Source of the DNA: Bradyrhizobium betae
GTDB lineage: Bacteria > Pseudomonadota > Alphaproteobacteria > Rhizobiales > Xanthobacteraceae
Direction: 5' to 3'
NCBI RefSeq assembly: GCF_004123905.1
Contig: NZ_MZXW01000019.1
Location: 62,001 to 126,000, forward strand
Length of the DNA: 64,000 bases
Shown here: positions 1-8,921 of the stretch, one piece after another
Position numbering within the stretch: the stretch's first letter is position 1
Layout: the number at the start of each line of letters is the position of its first letter
Program-made: the position numbers and the translations under genes
The notes under the pieces: generated by a model
What the model was told of the DNA's origin: nothing
Seen by the model: the letters and a program-made list of their open reading frames with translations, nothing else
The model's database searches: none

Positions 1-2
1 GT

Positions 3-16
3 GCCACATTTGTGGC
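3..16. promoter_or_regulatory. Short perfect palindrome, possible operator
   Basis: GCCACA-TT-TGTGGC is a perfect 6+6 inverted repeat with a 2-base spacer. It lies in the non-coding stretch downstream of manC at the window edge. What it regulates lies outside the window, so the operator reading is only a guess from symmetry. Confidence 0.25.
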
Positions 17-68
17 GAATGCCGCCCTATTCGGCCGGACACGATTTGATTCAAAAAGTTACACGTTC

Positions 69-112
69 CCCGGGCCTAAGCCGCTGAAAGAGTGCGCTCT
101 TTCGGCCCGGGT
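69..112 (-). terminator. Stem-loop downstream of manC
   Basis: A two-part hairpin: an outer CCGGGCC/GGCCCGG stem and an inner GAAAGAG/CTCTTTC stem closing a TGCG loop, with one strand bulged between them. It begins about 22 bases past the manC stop codon. No clear U-tract follows, so it may be a weak terminator or an RNA-stabilising hairpin. Confidence 0.4.
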
Positions 113-134
113 GGCGTGATTCGGAGCCTGCTGG

Positions 135-1553
135 TTACGACCTTTGATAGTCGTCTTCAATCCGGATGATGTCGTCTTCCCCGAGATAGCTTCCAGTCTG
201 GACCTCGATCAGCTCCAGCATGATTTTACCGGGGTTCTCCATCCGGTGCACCGCGCCCATCGGGATGTAGATGGACTCGTTCTCGTGCACTGTCTTCACG
301 GTCTCGTTGACGGTGACGCGAGCCGCACCGCGGACCACGATCCAGTGCTCGGCACGATGATGGTGCTTCTGCAGCGACAGCCGCCCGCCCGGCTTCACCA
401 CAATGCGCTTGACCTGGTGGCGCTCGCCATTGTCGACGGACTGGTAGCTGCCCCAGGGCCGATGCACCCTAAGATGCTCCTCGGTGACCTTCGGCGCGAC
501 CGTCTTCAGCTTCGTCACCAGCCGCTTCAGGCCGTTGGCATCCTTCTGGCGCGAGACCAGCACCGCATCTGCGGTCGCGACCACGACGAGATCGTCGACA
601 CCTTCGAGCGCGACCAGCGCGGAATCGGTGGTGACGTTACAGTTGCGCGAGTCTTCGAACACCGCGGTGCCGTGCGACGCATTGCCTTGCGCGTCCTTGT
701 CGGACAATTCCCACACCGCGTGCCAGGAGCCGACATCGGACCAGCCGCACGACACCGGCACGACCGCGGCGCGCGAGGTCTTCTCCATCACGGCATAGTC
801 GATCGAGATCGCCTTCGCCGCGCCGAACGCCTCCGGCTCCAGCGTCACGAAGCCGAGATCGCGGCCGGCGTTGGTGACGGCACTGGAGACCGTCTCCACG
901 CTCGCCGCATCGACCTTGCGGTATTCGTCGAGCAGGACGCTGGCCGGGAACATGAAGTTGCCGCTGTTCCAGAGATAGCCGGAGCTGACATAGTCGGCGG
1001 CCTTCACGGCGTCCGGCTTCTCGACGAAGCGCGCGACCGCGTGCACCTCGCCGGAGATCACTTCACCAGGGCTGATATAGCCGTATTCGGTCGCCGGCCG
1101 CTCCGGCTTGACGCCGAAGGTGACGATGCGCCCGGCGCTCGCGGCGGTAAGGCCTTCGCGGCAGGCCGCGACGAAGGCGGCGTTGTCCTGCACGACGTGG
1201 TCGGCGGCGAGCGCGAGCACGATTGCATCACTCGCGCGGTTCTGCGCGAACACCGCGCCCGCGGCGATCGCGGGGCCGGAGTCACGCCGCATCGGCTCGA
1301 GGATCACGTCGGCCTCGATGCCGATCTCGGCGAGCTGCTCCAGCACCATGAAGCGGTAGGACGCGTTGGTGATGACAACAGGACGATCGAACAGCGTGCT
1401 GTCTGAGACGCGCAGCAGCGTGTCCTGGAAGGTCGAGCGCGGGCCGAACAGCGGCAAAAATTGCTTGGGGCGCACCTCGCGCGAAGCCGGCCACAGCCGC
1501 GTACCGGCGCCGCCGCACATGATCAGGGGGATAATGCGTTTGTCCATCGTCAT
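135..1553 (-). CDS. manC: Mannose-1-phosphate guanylyltransferase / mannose-6-phosphate isomerase
   Basis: A 472-residue bifunctional type II enzyme. The N-terminal pyrophosphorylase domain carries the GGAGTRLWP signature at residues 14-22 and PKQF at 29-32. It makes GDP-mannose from mannose-1-phosphate and GTP. The C-terminal cupin isomerase domain has RPWGSY and QKHHHRAEHW, the metal-binding part that interconverts fructose-6-P and mannose-6-P. Length matches the family (about 470). I chose the ATG at 1553: it follows the stop of the upstream epimerase gene by one base and keeps the signature near the N-terminus, whereas a longer in-frame reading would run into that gene. Likely co-transcribed with the epimerase. 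The product feeds GDP-mannose, and through the partial fcl gene at the right edge GDP-fucose, into LPS or exopolysaccharide. Confidence 0.95.
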   Translation of the reverse strand: MTMDKRIIPLIMCGGAGTRLWPASREVRPKQFLPLFGPRSTFQDTLLRVSDSTLFDRPVVITNASYRFMVLEQLAEIGIEADVILEPMRRDSGPAIAAGAVFAQNRASDAIVLALAADHVVQDNAAFVAACREGLTAASAGRIVTFGVKPERPATEYGYISPGEVISGEVHAVARFVEKPDAVKAADYVSSGYLWNSGNFMFPASVLLDEYRKVDAASVETVSSAVTNAGRDLGFVTLEPEAFGAAKAISIDYAVMEKTSRAAVVPVSCGWSDVGSWHAVWELSDKDAQGNASHGTAVFEDSRNCNVTTDSALVALEGVDDLVVVATADAVLVSRQKDANGLKRLVTKLKTVAPKVTEEHLRVHRPWGSYQSVDNGERHQVKRIVVKPGGRLSLQKHHHRAEHWIVVRGAARVTVNETVKTVHENESIYIPMGAVHRMENPGKIMLELIEVQTGSYLGEDDIIRIEDDYQRS

Positions 1554-1554
1554 T

Positions 1555-2544
1555 TCAAACCTTGAAGTAGTCCCGATACCAGGTGACAAAATTACGAACC
1601 CCGTGCGCAATCGGCGTTGACGGTGCAAAGCCGGTGTCGCGCATCAGATCCTCGACATCCGCGAACGTTTCCAAAACGTCTCCCGGCTGCATCGGCAGCA
1701 ATTCTTTGATTGCCGTCCGACCCAGCTCCTGCTCCAGAAGTCCGACGACATGCATCAGCTCTTCCGGGTGGTGATTGCCGACATTGTAGACCTTAGACGG
1801 CGCATTTGCGGCAGCCGGGTCATCCGCGGGCACAAGATCAATGAGCTTGGATACTACACGGGTGACGTCGTCAATATGGGTGAAGTCGCGGCGCATTTTG
1901 CCATGGTTAAAGAGCCGGATCGGCTTTCCCGCCATGATGGCGTTCACAAACAGAAACAGGGCCATATCGGGTCGTCCCCACGGCCCGTAAATGGTGAAGA
2001 AACGCAAGGCGGTGACCGGCAGCCGGTAGAGATGGCTGTAGGACTGCGCCATCAATTCGTTCGCCTTCTTGGTCGCGGCGTACAAGCTCACGGGATGGTC
2101 GGTGCGGTCCTGCACGGCAAATGGCAGTTTTGTGTTGGCGCCGTAAACGGAGGATGACGAGGCGTAGACGAGATGACGACAGGAGTTGCGCCGGCAGCCC
2201 TCCAGTACGTTGAGAAAGCCCGCCAGATTGGAATCGGCGTAGGCCTGCGGCTGCTCGATCGAGTAGCGCACGCCGGCTTGCGCGGCGAGATGCACGACCT
2301 TGGCAAATCGATGGCGCGCGAACAGCGCCGCAATCGTCTCGCGGTCGGCGAGATCGGCCTCGACGAAGGAAAAACGCGGATCGTTCCGCAGCAGCGCCAG
2401 ACGCGCCCGTTTCAGCGCCGGATCGTAATAGCTGTTGAGATTGTCGAGCCCGACGACCGGCCGGCCTTCGCCAAGGAGCTGCCGGGCCACGTGGAAGCCG
2501 ATGAAGCCGGCGGCCCCCGTGACCAAAATCGCCTGATCCGTCAT
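1555..2544 (-). CDS. UDP-glucuronate 4-epimerase (extended SDR)
   Basis: 329 residues with an N-terminal Rossmann GAAGFIG motif at about residues 11-17, the catalytic Ser region SSSVYG, and the Tyr/Lys pair YAATK. The stretch RFFTIYGPWGRPDMA and the following FNHGKMRRDFTHIDD are characteristic of UDP-glucuronate 4-epimerases (LpsL and Cap1J type), which make UDP-galacturonate. It directly precedes manC (1-base gap) on the same strand, consistent with nucleotide-sugar supply for surface glycans. Galacturonic acid is a common sugar in rhizobial LPS core and lipid A. Another UDP-hexose epimerase specificity cannot be excluded from sequence alone. Confidence 0.85.
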   Translation of the reverse strand: MTDQAILVTGAAGFIGFHVARQLLGEGRPVVGLDNLNSYYDPALKRARLALLRNDPRFSFVEADLADRETIAALFARHRFAKVVHLAAQAGVRYSIEQPQAYADSNLAGFLNVLEGCRRNSCRHLVYASSSSVYGANTKLPFAVQDRTDHPVSLYAATKKANELMAQSYSHLYRLPVTALRFFTIYGPWGRPDMALFLFVNAIMAGKPIRLFNHGKMRRDFTHIDDVTRVVSKLIDLVPADDPAAANAPSKVYNVGNHHPEELMHVVGLLEQELGRTAIKELLPMQPGDVLETFADVEDLMRDTGFAPSTPIAHGVRNFVTWYRDYFKV

Positions 2545-2720
2545 CCTGTTCCCGCGGGATCCCTAGCTCACGGCGCCTGTTTAGCCGCTTTCGAGGGGGT
2601 CGCAATAGCCCGAGAGACAGCTATTGCAAGATCGGCGCCAAAACCATACCAAAGCGGCCGAATTCGGCGCCCTGCGTCGGGTTGCCTCAAATCTTCGCAA
2701 ACCCTGATCATGCGGGCGAG

Positions 2721-3680
2721 ATGCGCCAAATCCTGCTGTCGACGGCCAAGATCCTGATTTCCGCGGCGCTGCTCTATCTGGCGCTGCGCAAGGTCGATCT
2801 GACCGAACTGTTGTCGCGCTTCACCGCGACCAGCCTGTTCTGGATCGCGATGGCGATCGCGGTCACATTCCTGCAGATCTTCGTCGGCGTGCTGCGCTGG
2901 CGCGAGATCAGCACCGAATGCGGCGCGCCGCTCGAGCTCGGCCGGGCCATGCGCTACAACGTGATCGGCTCCTTCTTCAACCAGACCCTGCCGTCCGCGA
3001 TCGGCGGCGATGCGGTGCGGCTGTGGCTGGTCGCGCGCGCCGGCGCCGGCTGGCGCGCGGCCACCTACTCGATCTTCGTCGATCGCGCCATCGGCCTCGT
3101 CGCGCTTGCGATCGTCATCGGCGCGAGCCTGCCCTGGAGCTACCAGCTCATCACCGATCCGCACGGGCGCTCGGCGCTGCTGCTGCTCGATCTCGTCGCG
3201 CTGGCGGGCGGCGTCGGCTTCCTGATCTTCGGTGCGCTGAAATGGCCGTGGCTGAAGACCTGGTGGGCCACCCATCACCTTCACGCCTGCGCCGTGATCG
3301 CCAACCGCGTGATCTTCAACGCAAAGCGCGGACTGATCGTCGCAATTCTGTCGCTTCTCATTCATGTGCTCGCCATCGTCATGGCGTGGTGCGTGGTGCA
3401 GTCGATCACAGCACCGGTCAGCTTCGGCCAGACATTCCTCCTCATTCCGCCGATCATGCTGATCACCCTGATGCCGATCTCGATCGCCGGCTGGGGCGTG
3501 CGCGAGACGACGATGGGCCTGGCCTTCGGTTTCGCCGGGCTTTCCGCCAACGAAGGCATCAACGTCTCGCTGCTGTTCGGCGCCGTGCTCTTCATCGTCG
3601 GCGCGATCGGCGGCCTGGTCTGGATCTTCAGCGCGGAGAAAGCCGCGCAAGGCTCGGCGCAGCTCGGGGTCCCGGAGTGA
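2721..3680 (+). CDS. Flippase-like integral membrane protein (LPG synthase TM-domain / UPF0104 family)
   Basis: About 319 residues with roughly eight hydrophobic segments spread along its length. Recognisable family features are the N-terminal ILISAALLYLALRKVD segment, FFNQTLPSAIGGDAVRLW in the middle, and PISIAGWGVRE toward the end. This family shares the transmembrane part of lysylphosphatidylglycerol synthases and often sits in polysaccharide loci, where a lipid-linked sugar translocation role has been proposed; the substrate here is unknown. The ATG at 2721 begins MRQILLS; an in-frame ATG at 2682 would add 13 non-hydrophobic residues. Its TGA overlaps the GTG start of the next gene, so the two are translationally coupled. 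Confidence 0.8.
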   Translation: MRQILLSTAKILISAALLYLALRKVDLTELLSRFTATSLFWIAMAIAVTFLQIFVGVLRWREISTECGAPLELGRAMRYNVIGSFFNQTLPSAIGGDAVRLWLVARAGAGWRAATYSIFVDRAIGLVALAIVIGASLPWSYQLITDPHGRSALLLLDLVALAGGVGFLIFGALKWPWLKTWWATHHLHACAVIANRVIFNAKRGLIVAILSLLIHVLAIVMAWCVVQSITAPVSFGQTFLLIPPIMLITLMPISIAGWGVRETTMGLAFGFAGLSANEGINVSLLFGAVLFIVGAIGGLVWIFSAEKAAQGSAQLGVPE

Positions 3681-4696
3681 GTCCGACCACCGATGCCCTC
3701 GCCGTCGTGCCCTCGCTGCTTGCCGTTGCGGTCGCTGCACTGATAGCGGCCGTCGTCACGTGGACCAGCCGCCCCCTGCTCCAGCGCTATGCGCTGGCGC
3801 GGCCCAACGCGCGGTCCTCCCATCGCATCCCGACCCCGCAAGGCGCAGGCATCGCGGTGATATCGGCGACGCTCATCGTCGCTTCCGTGTGGGCTACCTG
3901 GGCGAATGTCGCGATCCCGCCGATCCTGGTCATTGCGGCAATCGTGATTGCGCTGGTCGGATTTGCCGACGATATCCTGTCGCTGCCGGTGCTCGTGCGG
4001 CTCGTGCTGCAAGCAGCCTGCGTCGGCGCAATCGTGTTCATCATGCCCGAGACAGCGCGCATCTTGCCGGCGGTGCCGCTCGGCCTGGAGCGCGTCCTCA
4101 TCCTTCTCGCCGGAATCTGGTTCGTGAACCTCGTCAACTTCATGGACGGGCTCGACCTGATGACGGTGGCGGAGGTGATGCCGGTCACCGCTTCGCTACT
4201 GCTGCTGGGCTGGCTCGGCCATCTCGCGTGGCCGGCCGCATTGATCGCCGCGGCGCTGTGCGGCGCCGTGCTCGGCTTTGCGCCGTTCAACAAGCCGGTC
4301 GCAAAAGTGTTTTTGGGCGATGTCGGCAGCCTGCCGATCGGCCTTTTGCTCGGATGGTGCCTGCTGGAGCTCGTCTGGCAGGGACAGCCTGCCGCGGCGC
4401 TGCTGCTGCCCGGCTATTACCTCGCGGATTCCACGATAACGCTGCTTCGCCGCATCATCAGGCGTGAGCAATTCTGGTCGGCGCACCGCTCGCATTTCTA
4501 TCAGCGTGCAACGGACAACGGCTTCACGGTTTCGCAGGTGATCGGCGAGGTGTTCGCGCTCAATCTCGTGCTGGCAGGGCTGGCCCTCGTCACCGTTCGC
4601 GCCGGCTCGACCGCGATCACGATCGTCTCGCTCCTCGCAGGCGCGACCGCGATCGGCTTCGTGCTGCGCCGCTTCTCCCGGCCTCAGATCTCCTGA
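3677..4696 (+). CDS. WecA/WbpL-type polyprenyl-phosphate sugar-1-phosphate transferase
   Basis: 339 residues, about ten transmembrane segments, glycosyltransferase family 4 of the MraY/WecA type. Landmarks are VGFADDILSLP (Asp pair), NFMDGLDL and FLGDVGSLPIG, the cytosolic loops that bind Mg and the nucleotide sugar. It loads the first sugar phosphate of the O-antigen repeat onto undecaprenyl phosphate. Start chosen at GTG 3677, within the GTGA overlap with the upstream gene; no in-frame ATG gives a sensible N-terminus. The neighbouring 4-ketoreductase and 4,6-dehydratase suggest it behaves like WbpL (Pseudomonas) or WreU (Rhizobium etli), transferring FucNAc- or QuiNAc-1-P rather than GlcNAc-1-P. 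Its 3' end overlaps the convergent reductase gene by 13 bases. Confidence 0.87.
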   Translation: MSPTTDALAVVPSLLAVAVAALIAAVVTWTSRPLLQRYALARPNARSSHRIPTPQGAGIAVISATLIVASVWATWANVAIPPILVIAAIVIALVGFADDILSLPVLVRLVLQAACVGAIVFIMPETARILPAVPLGLERVLILLAGIWFVNLVNFMDGLDLMTVAEVMPVTASLLLLGWLGHLAWPAALIAAALCGAVLGFAPFNKPVAKVFLGDVGSLPIGLLLGWCLLELVWQGQPAAALLLPGYYLADSTITLLRRIIRREQFWSAHRSHFYQRATDNGFTVSQVIGEVFALNLVLAGLALVTVRAGSTAITIVSLLAGATAIGFVLRRFSRPQIS

Positions 4697-5634
4697 GCCG
4701 ACAGCGCGAGCCGCAAGCCCTCGTCGAGCGAGACCTGCGGTTGCCAGCCGGTCGCGATCGCCTTGGAGACGTTGAGCTCGAGCGAGCCGATCAGGCTGTC
4801 ATGCGTATCCTGCCGGCCGATCATGCTGAGCAGCGCGGCAAGCAGGTCCGGCGACATGCCGAACAGCCGCGGGCTCTTGCCCGACGCCCGCGCCAGCCGC
4901 TCGATGAATTCGGGCGTCGACACCTGCTCCCGGTCCGCCACCAGAAAAATCTCGAAATTGCTCTCGGGGTCGGGATGAGCGAGCCGGCGCTGAATGAACG
5001 ACGACAGGTTCTGCACCGCGAGGAAGGCGCGGTGATTGCTGATCGCGCCGAACGGCAGCGGCAGCCCCAGATGCACCGCACGCGTCAGCAGCGCGAAATT
5101 GCCCCTGGCGCCCGCCCCATAGACCAGCGGCGGCCTGATCACCGAGATCTTCATGGCGCTGTCGCGCGCGAGCGTCCTCAAGCCGGCCTCGGCTGCGGCC
5201 TTGGACATGCCATAGAGACCGCGGGGCGTGAGGATGTCCTCCTCGCTGAACGGCGCACGGCCGTCATTGCTGCGTCCGTGCACGAGAACGGTGCTGAGAA
5301 AGATGAACTGGCGCACGCCTGCCGTCGCCGCGGAGCGCGCCAGATGCAGCGTGCCGGCGATGTTGACGTTGCGGTAGAGCTGGACCGCGTGCTCCTCGTG
5401 CTTGTGATGCACGCGCGCGGCGAGATGGACGACGGCATCGACGCCTTCGAGCGCGGCCTGCCAGTCGCTCTCCGGGCCGATCGTTTCGATCACGACCTCG
5501 TCGTCCATGCCCCCCGGGCTGCGCACGGCGCGGCGGACCTTCCAGCCCGCCTGGGCGAGTGCGGGCGCCACGTGACTTCCAACGAAGCCGTTTGCTCCCG
5601 TCACCAGCACGACCGGTTTGCGTTCGGTCATCAT
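4684..5634 (-). CDS. NAD-dependent epimerase/4-ketoreductase (WbpV/WreQ-like)
   Basis: 316-residue extended SDR: GANGFVGSH near the N-terminus, STVLVHG with the catalytic Ser, and YGMSK as the Tyr-Lys motif. The overall pattern (AAVHHK-type region, RPPLVYGAGARGNF) fits the WbpV and WreQ group, which reduce UDP-4-keto-6-deoxy-GlcNAc to UDP-FucNAc or UDP-QuiNAc. It is the last gene of the minus-strand O-antigen run. Its start overlaps the stop of the upstream glycosyltransferase gene by one base. Two ATG codons are adjacent at 5634 and 5631; the first is used here. An epimerase rather than reductase activity is possible. Confidence 0.75.
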   Translation of the reverse strand: MMTERKPVVLVTGANGFVGSHVAPALAQAGWKVRRAVRSPGGMDDEVVIETIGPESDWQAALEGVDAVVHLAARVHHKHEEHAVQLYRNVNIAGTLHLARSAATAGVRQFIFLSTVLVHGRSNDGRAPFSEEDILTPRGLYGMSKAAAEAGLRTLARDSAMKISVIRPPLVYGAGARGNFALLTRAVHLGLPLPFGAISNHRAFLAVQNLSSFIQRRLAHPDPESNFEIFLVADREQVSTPEFIERLARASGKSPRLFGMSPDLLAALLSMIGRQDTHDSLIGSLELNVSKAIATGWQPQVSLDEGLRLALSAQEI

Positions 5635-6857
5635 TACTCCGAAAGGTCCGGGTTACGCAGCAATTCGTCGATCAGGCCGGCATAGGCGTTCATCGCGGTC
5701 GTCCGGTCGAATTTTGCAGCTGCCTTCACCGCGCGCTCCGCCATTGCACCGTCGTCGGATCGGGACGCGATGCGGATCGCGTCGGCGAGCTGATCGGCGC
5801 GGCCCGGCGTCACGACCCAGCCGAGCCCGTTCTCGACCACCGTCAACGCGGCCTCCGCCTCCGGCTCGGAGACCAGCACCACAGGACGGCCGACCGCCAG
5901 CAGATTGTAGAACCGGCTCGGCACCGACACCCCCGCAACGTCCTTCCGATACGGAATGATCCAGAGATTGGCAGACGCCAGGAACGCCTCGAGTTCGGCA
6001 TCCTCGACCCGCCCCAGAAAGGAGACATTGGAGAGGTTTGCGTCCGCCTGCAACTGCTTCAGCCGCTCGAAGCCGATGCCCCAGCCGGACAGCAGGAAGT
6101 GGATGTCCGGCTCGCCCTTCAACAGGCGCGCCGCCTCGAACACGATATCCGGGTCATGGGTGAAGCCGAGATTGCCCGACAGGCCGACGATGAAGCGCGC
6201 GGAGAGTGCTTTTCGGAACGGATTGTCCGATGCGAGCGGACGTACCCCGGGCACCAGCGTCGCCCAGTTCGGGATGAAGCGGATCTTGTTCCGCCGCATG
6301 CCGGAGTAGCTCAGCAGCGACTGCTCCGCATCGCGGCCGATGGTGATGACGGCGTTGAGCGCGCGAAACATCAGGCTGTTGGCGAAGCGCATCGTCCGCG
6401 TCACGAGCGAGTCGGGCTTCAGCAGGCCCGCCATCACCAGCACATCGGGGAACAGGTCGTGCATGATCAGCGCCGAGCGCGCGCCCTTGAGCTTTGCGGC
6501 TGCGGCAACGGCATAAGGCAGCATGAACGGTGCGGTGACGGTCAGTACGACGTCGCCTGCCTTAAGCTCCCGGATCAGCGCGAAGAACGTGCGCGAAGCG
6601 AACAGCAGCTCGGACACTCCGCGCCGCACCAGCGCGGCCTTGCCCACCATCCGGTTCTTGACGGCAACGATGCGCGGCTTGCCCGGACCGGTCTGCGGGG
6701 CAGGCAGCGCGCCTGATCCCGACAGCACGACGACCTCGTGATCCCCGGCGACGCGACAGGCGATCTCGGCCATGATCGCCGCGGTCGTGCTCGGATCAGG
6801 CGGGTAATGCTGGCTCGCCACGACGATCTTACCAGCGATCTTGCCTTGGGACTGCAT
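5634..6857 (-). CDS. Glycosyltransferase family 4 (WbuB-like)
   Basis: 407 residues with a GT-B fold pattern. The N-terminal half starts GKIVVASQHYPPDPS, with an acceptor-side Rossmann domain. The C-terminal donor domain contains GLSGNLGFTHDPD, LLSGWG, VSFLGRV and the Glu-rich segment SEPEAEAA. WbuB-like enzymes add a second sugar to an undecaprenyl-linked N-acetylaminosugar, which fits the flanking 4,6-dehydratase and 4-ketoreductase genes. Start taken as ATG 6857, three bases after the upstream gene's stop; a longer reading would run into that gene. Donor and acceptor cannot be read from sequence. Confidence 0.82.
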   Translation of the reverse strand: MQSQGKIAGKIVVASQHYPPDPSTTAAIMAEIACRVAGDHEVVVLSGSGALPAPQTGPGKPRIVAVKNRMVGKAALVRRGVSELLFASRTFFALIRELKAGDVVLTVTAPFMLPYAVAAAAKLKGARSALIMHDLFPDVLVMAGLLKPDSLVTRTMRFANSLMFRALNAVITIGRDAEQSLLSYSGMRRNKIRFIPNWATLVPGVRPLASDNPFRKALSARFIVGLSGNLGFTHDPDIVFEAARLLKGEPDIHFLLSGWGIGFERLKQLQADANLSNVSFLGRVEDAELEAFLASANLWIIPYRKDVAGVSVPSRFYNLLAVGRPVVLVSEPEAEAALTVVENGLGWVVTPGRADQLADAIRIASRSDDGAMAERAVKAAAKFDRTTAMNAYAGLIDELLRNPDLSE

Positions 6858-6859
6858 GG

Positions 6860-8773
6860 TCAGGCCGCGGTCGACCCGAATTCCGGAACCGCATCCTTCA
6901 GGATGGTCCTGATCGTGGTGCGATCGTCGCGCGCAATCGCCTGCTCCAGCGCTGCGATCCATTTGCGCAGCGTCTGCATCGGCGGCTCGTTCGGCTGCGC
7001 GGCCATGATGCCGGCAACCCCGATCTCGCGGGTCGGCTCCTCGGAGGCAAACAGTATCTCGTGCAGGCGCTCGCCCGGCCGCATGCCGGTGAACACGATC
7101 TCGATGTCGTAGCCGGGCTGCAGGCCGGAGAGGCGGATCATGCGCTCGGCGAGGTCGACGATCTTCACCGGCTGACCCATGTTGAGCACGTAGACCGAGA
7201 CATCATGACGCTGCGTTCCGAGCGCGTGCGTCGCTGCCGTGATGACCAGGTCGCAGGCCTCGCGGATGGTCATGAAGTAGCGGACCATGTCGGGATGGGT
7301 GACGGTCACCGGACCGCCGGCCTCGATCTGGGCCTTGAACTTCGGCACCACCGAGCCGTTCGACGCCAGCACATTGCCGAACCGGACCGAGATCAGCCGC
7401 ATCGGCGGCCTGGCACTGCCGTCACCTGCCGCGAGGTCGTGGTCGAGCGCCTGGCAATACATCTCGGCGAAGCGCTTGGTCAGGCCCAGCATCGACACCG
7501 GCTCGATCGCCTTGTCGGTCGAGATCATCACCATGGCGCCCGCGCCGGCGCTGTGCGCGGCGTCGGCCACGTTGATCGAGCCGAAGATGTTGGTCTTGAC
7601 GCCCTCGCTCCAGTCGCGCTCGAGGATCGGCACGTGCTTGAGGGCTGCGGCGTGGAACACGATATCAGGCTTGAACTCCCCCATCAGGCGCATGATGCGC
7701 TCACGGTCGCGAATGTCGGCGATACGTCCTTCGATCGTGGCCGTCGCACCGTGCGCGGCGAGCGTTTCCGTGACCGCGTAGAGCGCCGGTTCGGAATTTT
7801 CCACGATCAGGAGGCGCGCAGCGCCGAAGGCGACGACGCGCTCGCAGATCTCCGAACCGATCGAGCCGCCGCCGCCGGTGACGATGACGGCCTTGCCCTT
7901 GATCAGCGCTTCGAGCCGCGCATAGTCGATCGTCTCGCTCGGCCGCAGGAGGAGATCCTCGACAGCAACGGGCGTGAGACGCGGCGCATCGCCGCTCTCG
8001 AGCGATGGCATGCGGCTGACGATGACGCCGAGCTTGCGGGCCCGCATCAGGATCTGCTCCGGATGCACCTCCGGCTCGAACGCCGACGGCGTCATCACGA
8101 CGCGCGCAATCGCCTTGTTGCGCTTGGCGAAATCGGCCACGACATCCTCGATGTCCTCGATGTCGCCCAGCACCGGCACGTTGCGGATCGATTGGCCGCG
8201 GTCCGAGCTCGACGGCGACAGCACGCCGACCGGCCAGATCCGCTTGATCGCCCCGCTCTCGATGCCGCGGAGCAGCACCTCGGCATCCGCGGCGCGGCCG
8301 ATCAGCAGCGTCGGCGCGGCATCCTCGGTGCGTGCATGACGCCGCACCCGCGTATAGCGGAAATAGCGATAGGCCATGCGCAGCGCGCTGAGGAAGGATA
8401 TTTCAAGGAACCAATAGAGGACGATCGTCACCTTGCCGAGGAAGAAGGTGCCGCGGACATTGGGGGCGACGAAGATGTAGTCGAGCACCAGCAGCGCCAC
8501 CGTCAGCGCGGTCGCGACGCGAATGATGTTCAGCGCATCGGGCAGCGAGATGAAGCGCCATTTCGTCGTGGTCAGGTTGAAGACAAAGAACACGACCACG
8601 CTGAAGGCGAGGAAATAGGGCAGGATCTGGAACAGCAGCGGCAAACGGTCGTAGAAGCCGTCGCCCCCCTCGAAACGCAGATAAAACGCCGCGAACAGCG
8701 CCGCCGTGGTCGCCAGCAGGTCGTGGAGCGCGATCATGAAATTGCGCAAAGTAAGATGCGAAAGACGCGTCAT
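6860..8773 (-). CDS. CapD/WbpM-type UDP-N-acetylglucosamine 4,6-dehydratase, membrane-anchored
   Basis: 637 residues. About four N-terminal transmembrane helices (to about residue 130) and a CoA-binding-like Rossmann region precede the C-terminal SDR domain, which has VTGGGGSIGSE and STDKAIEPVSMLGLTK. The SMxxxK arrangement, with Met where most SDRs have Tyr, is the known feature of the WbpM/CapD/FlaA1 dehydratases. It would make UDP-4-keto-6-deoxy-GlcNAc for the nearby reductase. ATG 8773 is used; an alternative in-frame start at 8851 would extend the protein 26 residues into the tandem-repeat zone. Three bases separate it from the next gene. Confidence 0.88.
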   Translation of the reverse strand: MTRLSHLTLRNFMIALHDLLATTAALFAAFYLRFEGGDGFYDRLPLLFQILPYFLAFSVVVFFVFNLTTTKWRFISLPDALNIIRVATALTVALLVLDYIFVAPNVRGTFFLGKVTIVLYWFLEISFLSALRMAYRYFRYTRVRRHARTEDAAPTLLIGRAADAEVLLRGIESGAIKRIWPVGVLSPSSSDRGQSIRNVPVLGDIEDIEDVVADFAKRNKAIARVVMTPSAFEPEVHPEQILMRARKLGVIVSRMPSLESGDAPRLTPVAVEDLLLRPSETIDYARLEALIKGKAVIVTGGGGSIGSEICERVVAFGAARLLIVENSEPALYAVTETLAAHGATATIEGRIADIRDRERIMRLMGEFKPDIVFHAAALKHVPILERDWSEGVKTNIFGSINVADAAHSAGAGAMVMISTDKAIEPVSMLGLTKRFAEMYCQALDHDLAAGDGSARPPMRLISVRFGNVLASNGSVVPKFKAQIEAGGPVTVTHPDMVRYFMTIREACDLVITAATHALGTQRHDVSVYVLNMGQPVKIVDLAERMIRLSGLQPGYDIEIVFTGMRPGERLHEILFASEEPTREIGVAGIMAAQPNEPPMQTLRKWIAALEQAIARDDRTTIRTILKDAVPEFGSTAA

Positions 8774-8836
8774 CCGCCGACCGATGAATATCCCGTTGGG
8801 TTGCAACCTGACCGCGCTGATAACCCATCTGAGCCA

Positions 8837-8909
8837 GACTTGCCAGTACAAGACTTGCCAGCACTAGGACTTGCCAGCACTAGGACCTGCCAGCATTAAG
8901 ACTTGCCAG
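8837..8909. repeat. Five-copy tandem repeat, 15-16 base period
   Basis: GACTTGCCAG recurs at 8837, 8852, 8868 and 8900, with one variant GACCTGCCAG at 8884. The spacings are 15, 16, 16 and 16 bases, and the spacer is mostly CACTAG-like. It lies between the O-antigen ligase gene and the dehydratase gene, at or just upstream of the latter's start. Such arrays change copy number by slippage and could tune the spacing of translation or promoter signals. Confidence 0.85.
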
Positions 8910-8921
8910 CCGCTCGGCCGT

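Noticed and set aside
7061..8899. 612-codon open frame on the plus strand
   Set aside because: Antisense to the CapD/WbpM-type gene, with no family motif and His/Arg/Asp bias.
8837..8909. CRISPR-like array
   Set aside because: The unit is only 10 conserved bases with 5-6 base spacers; no spacer-length unique sequences and no cas genes.
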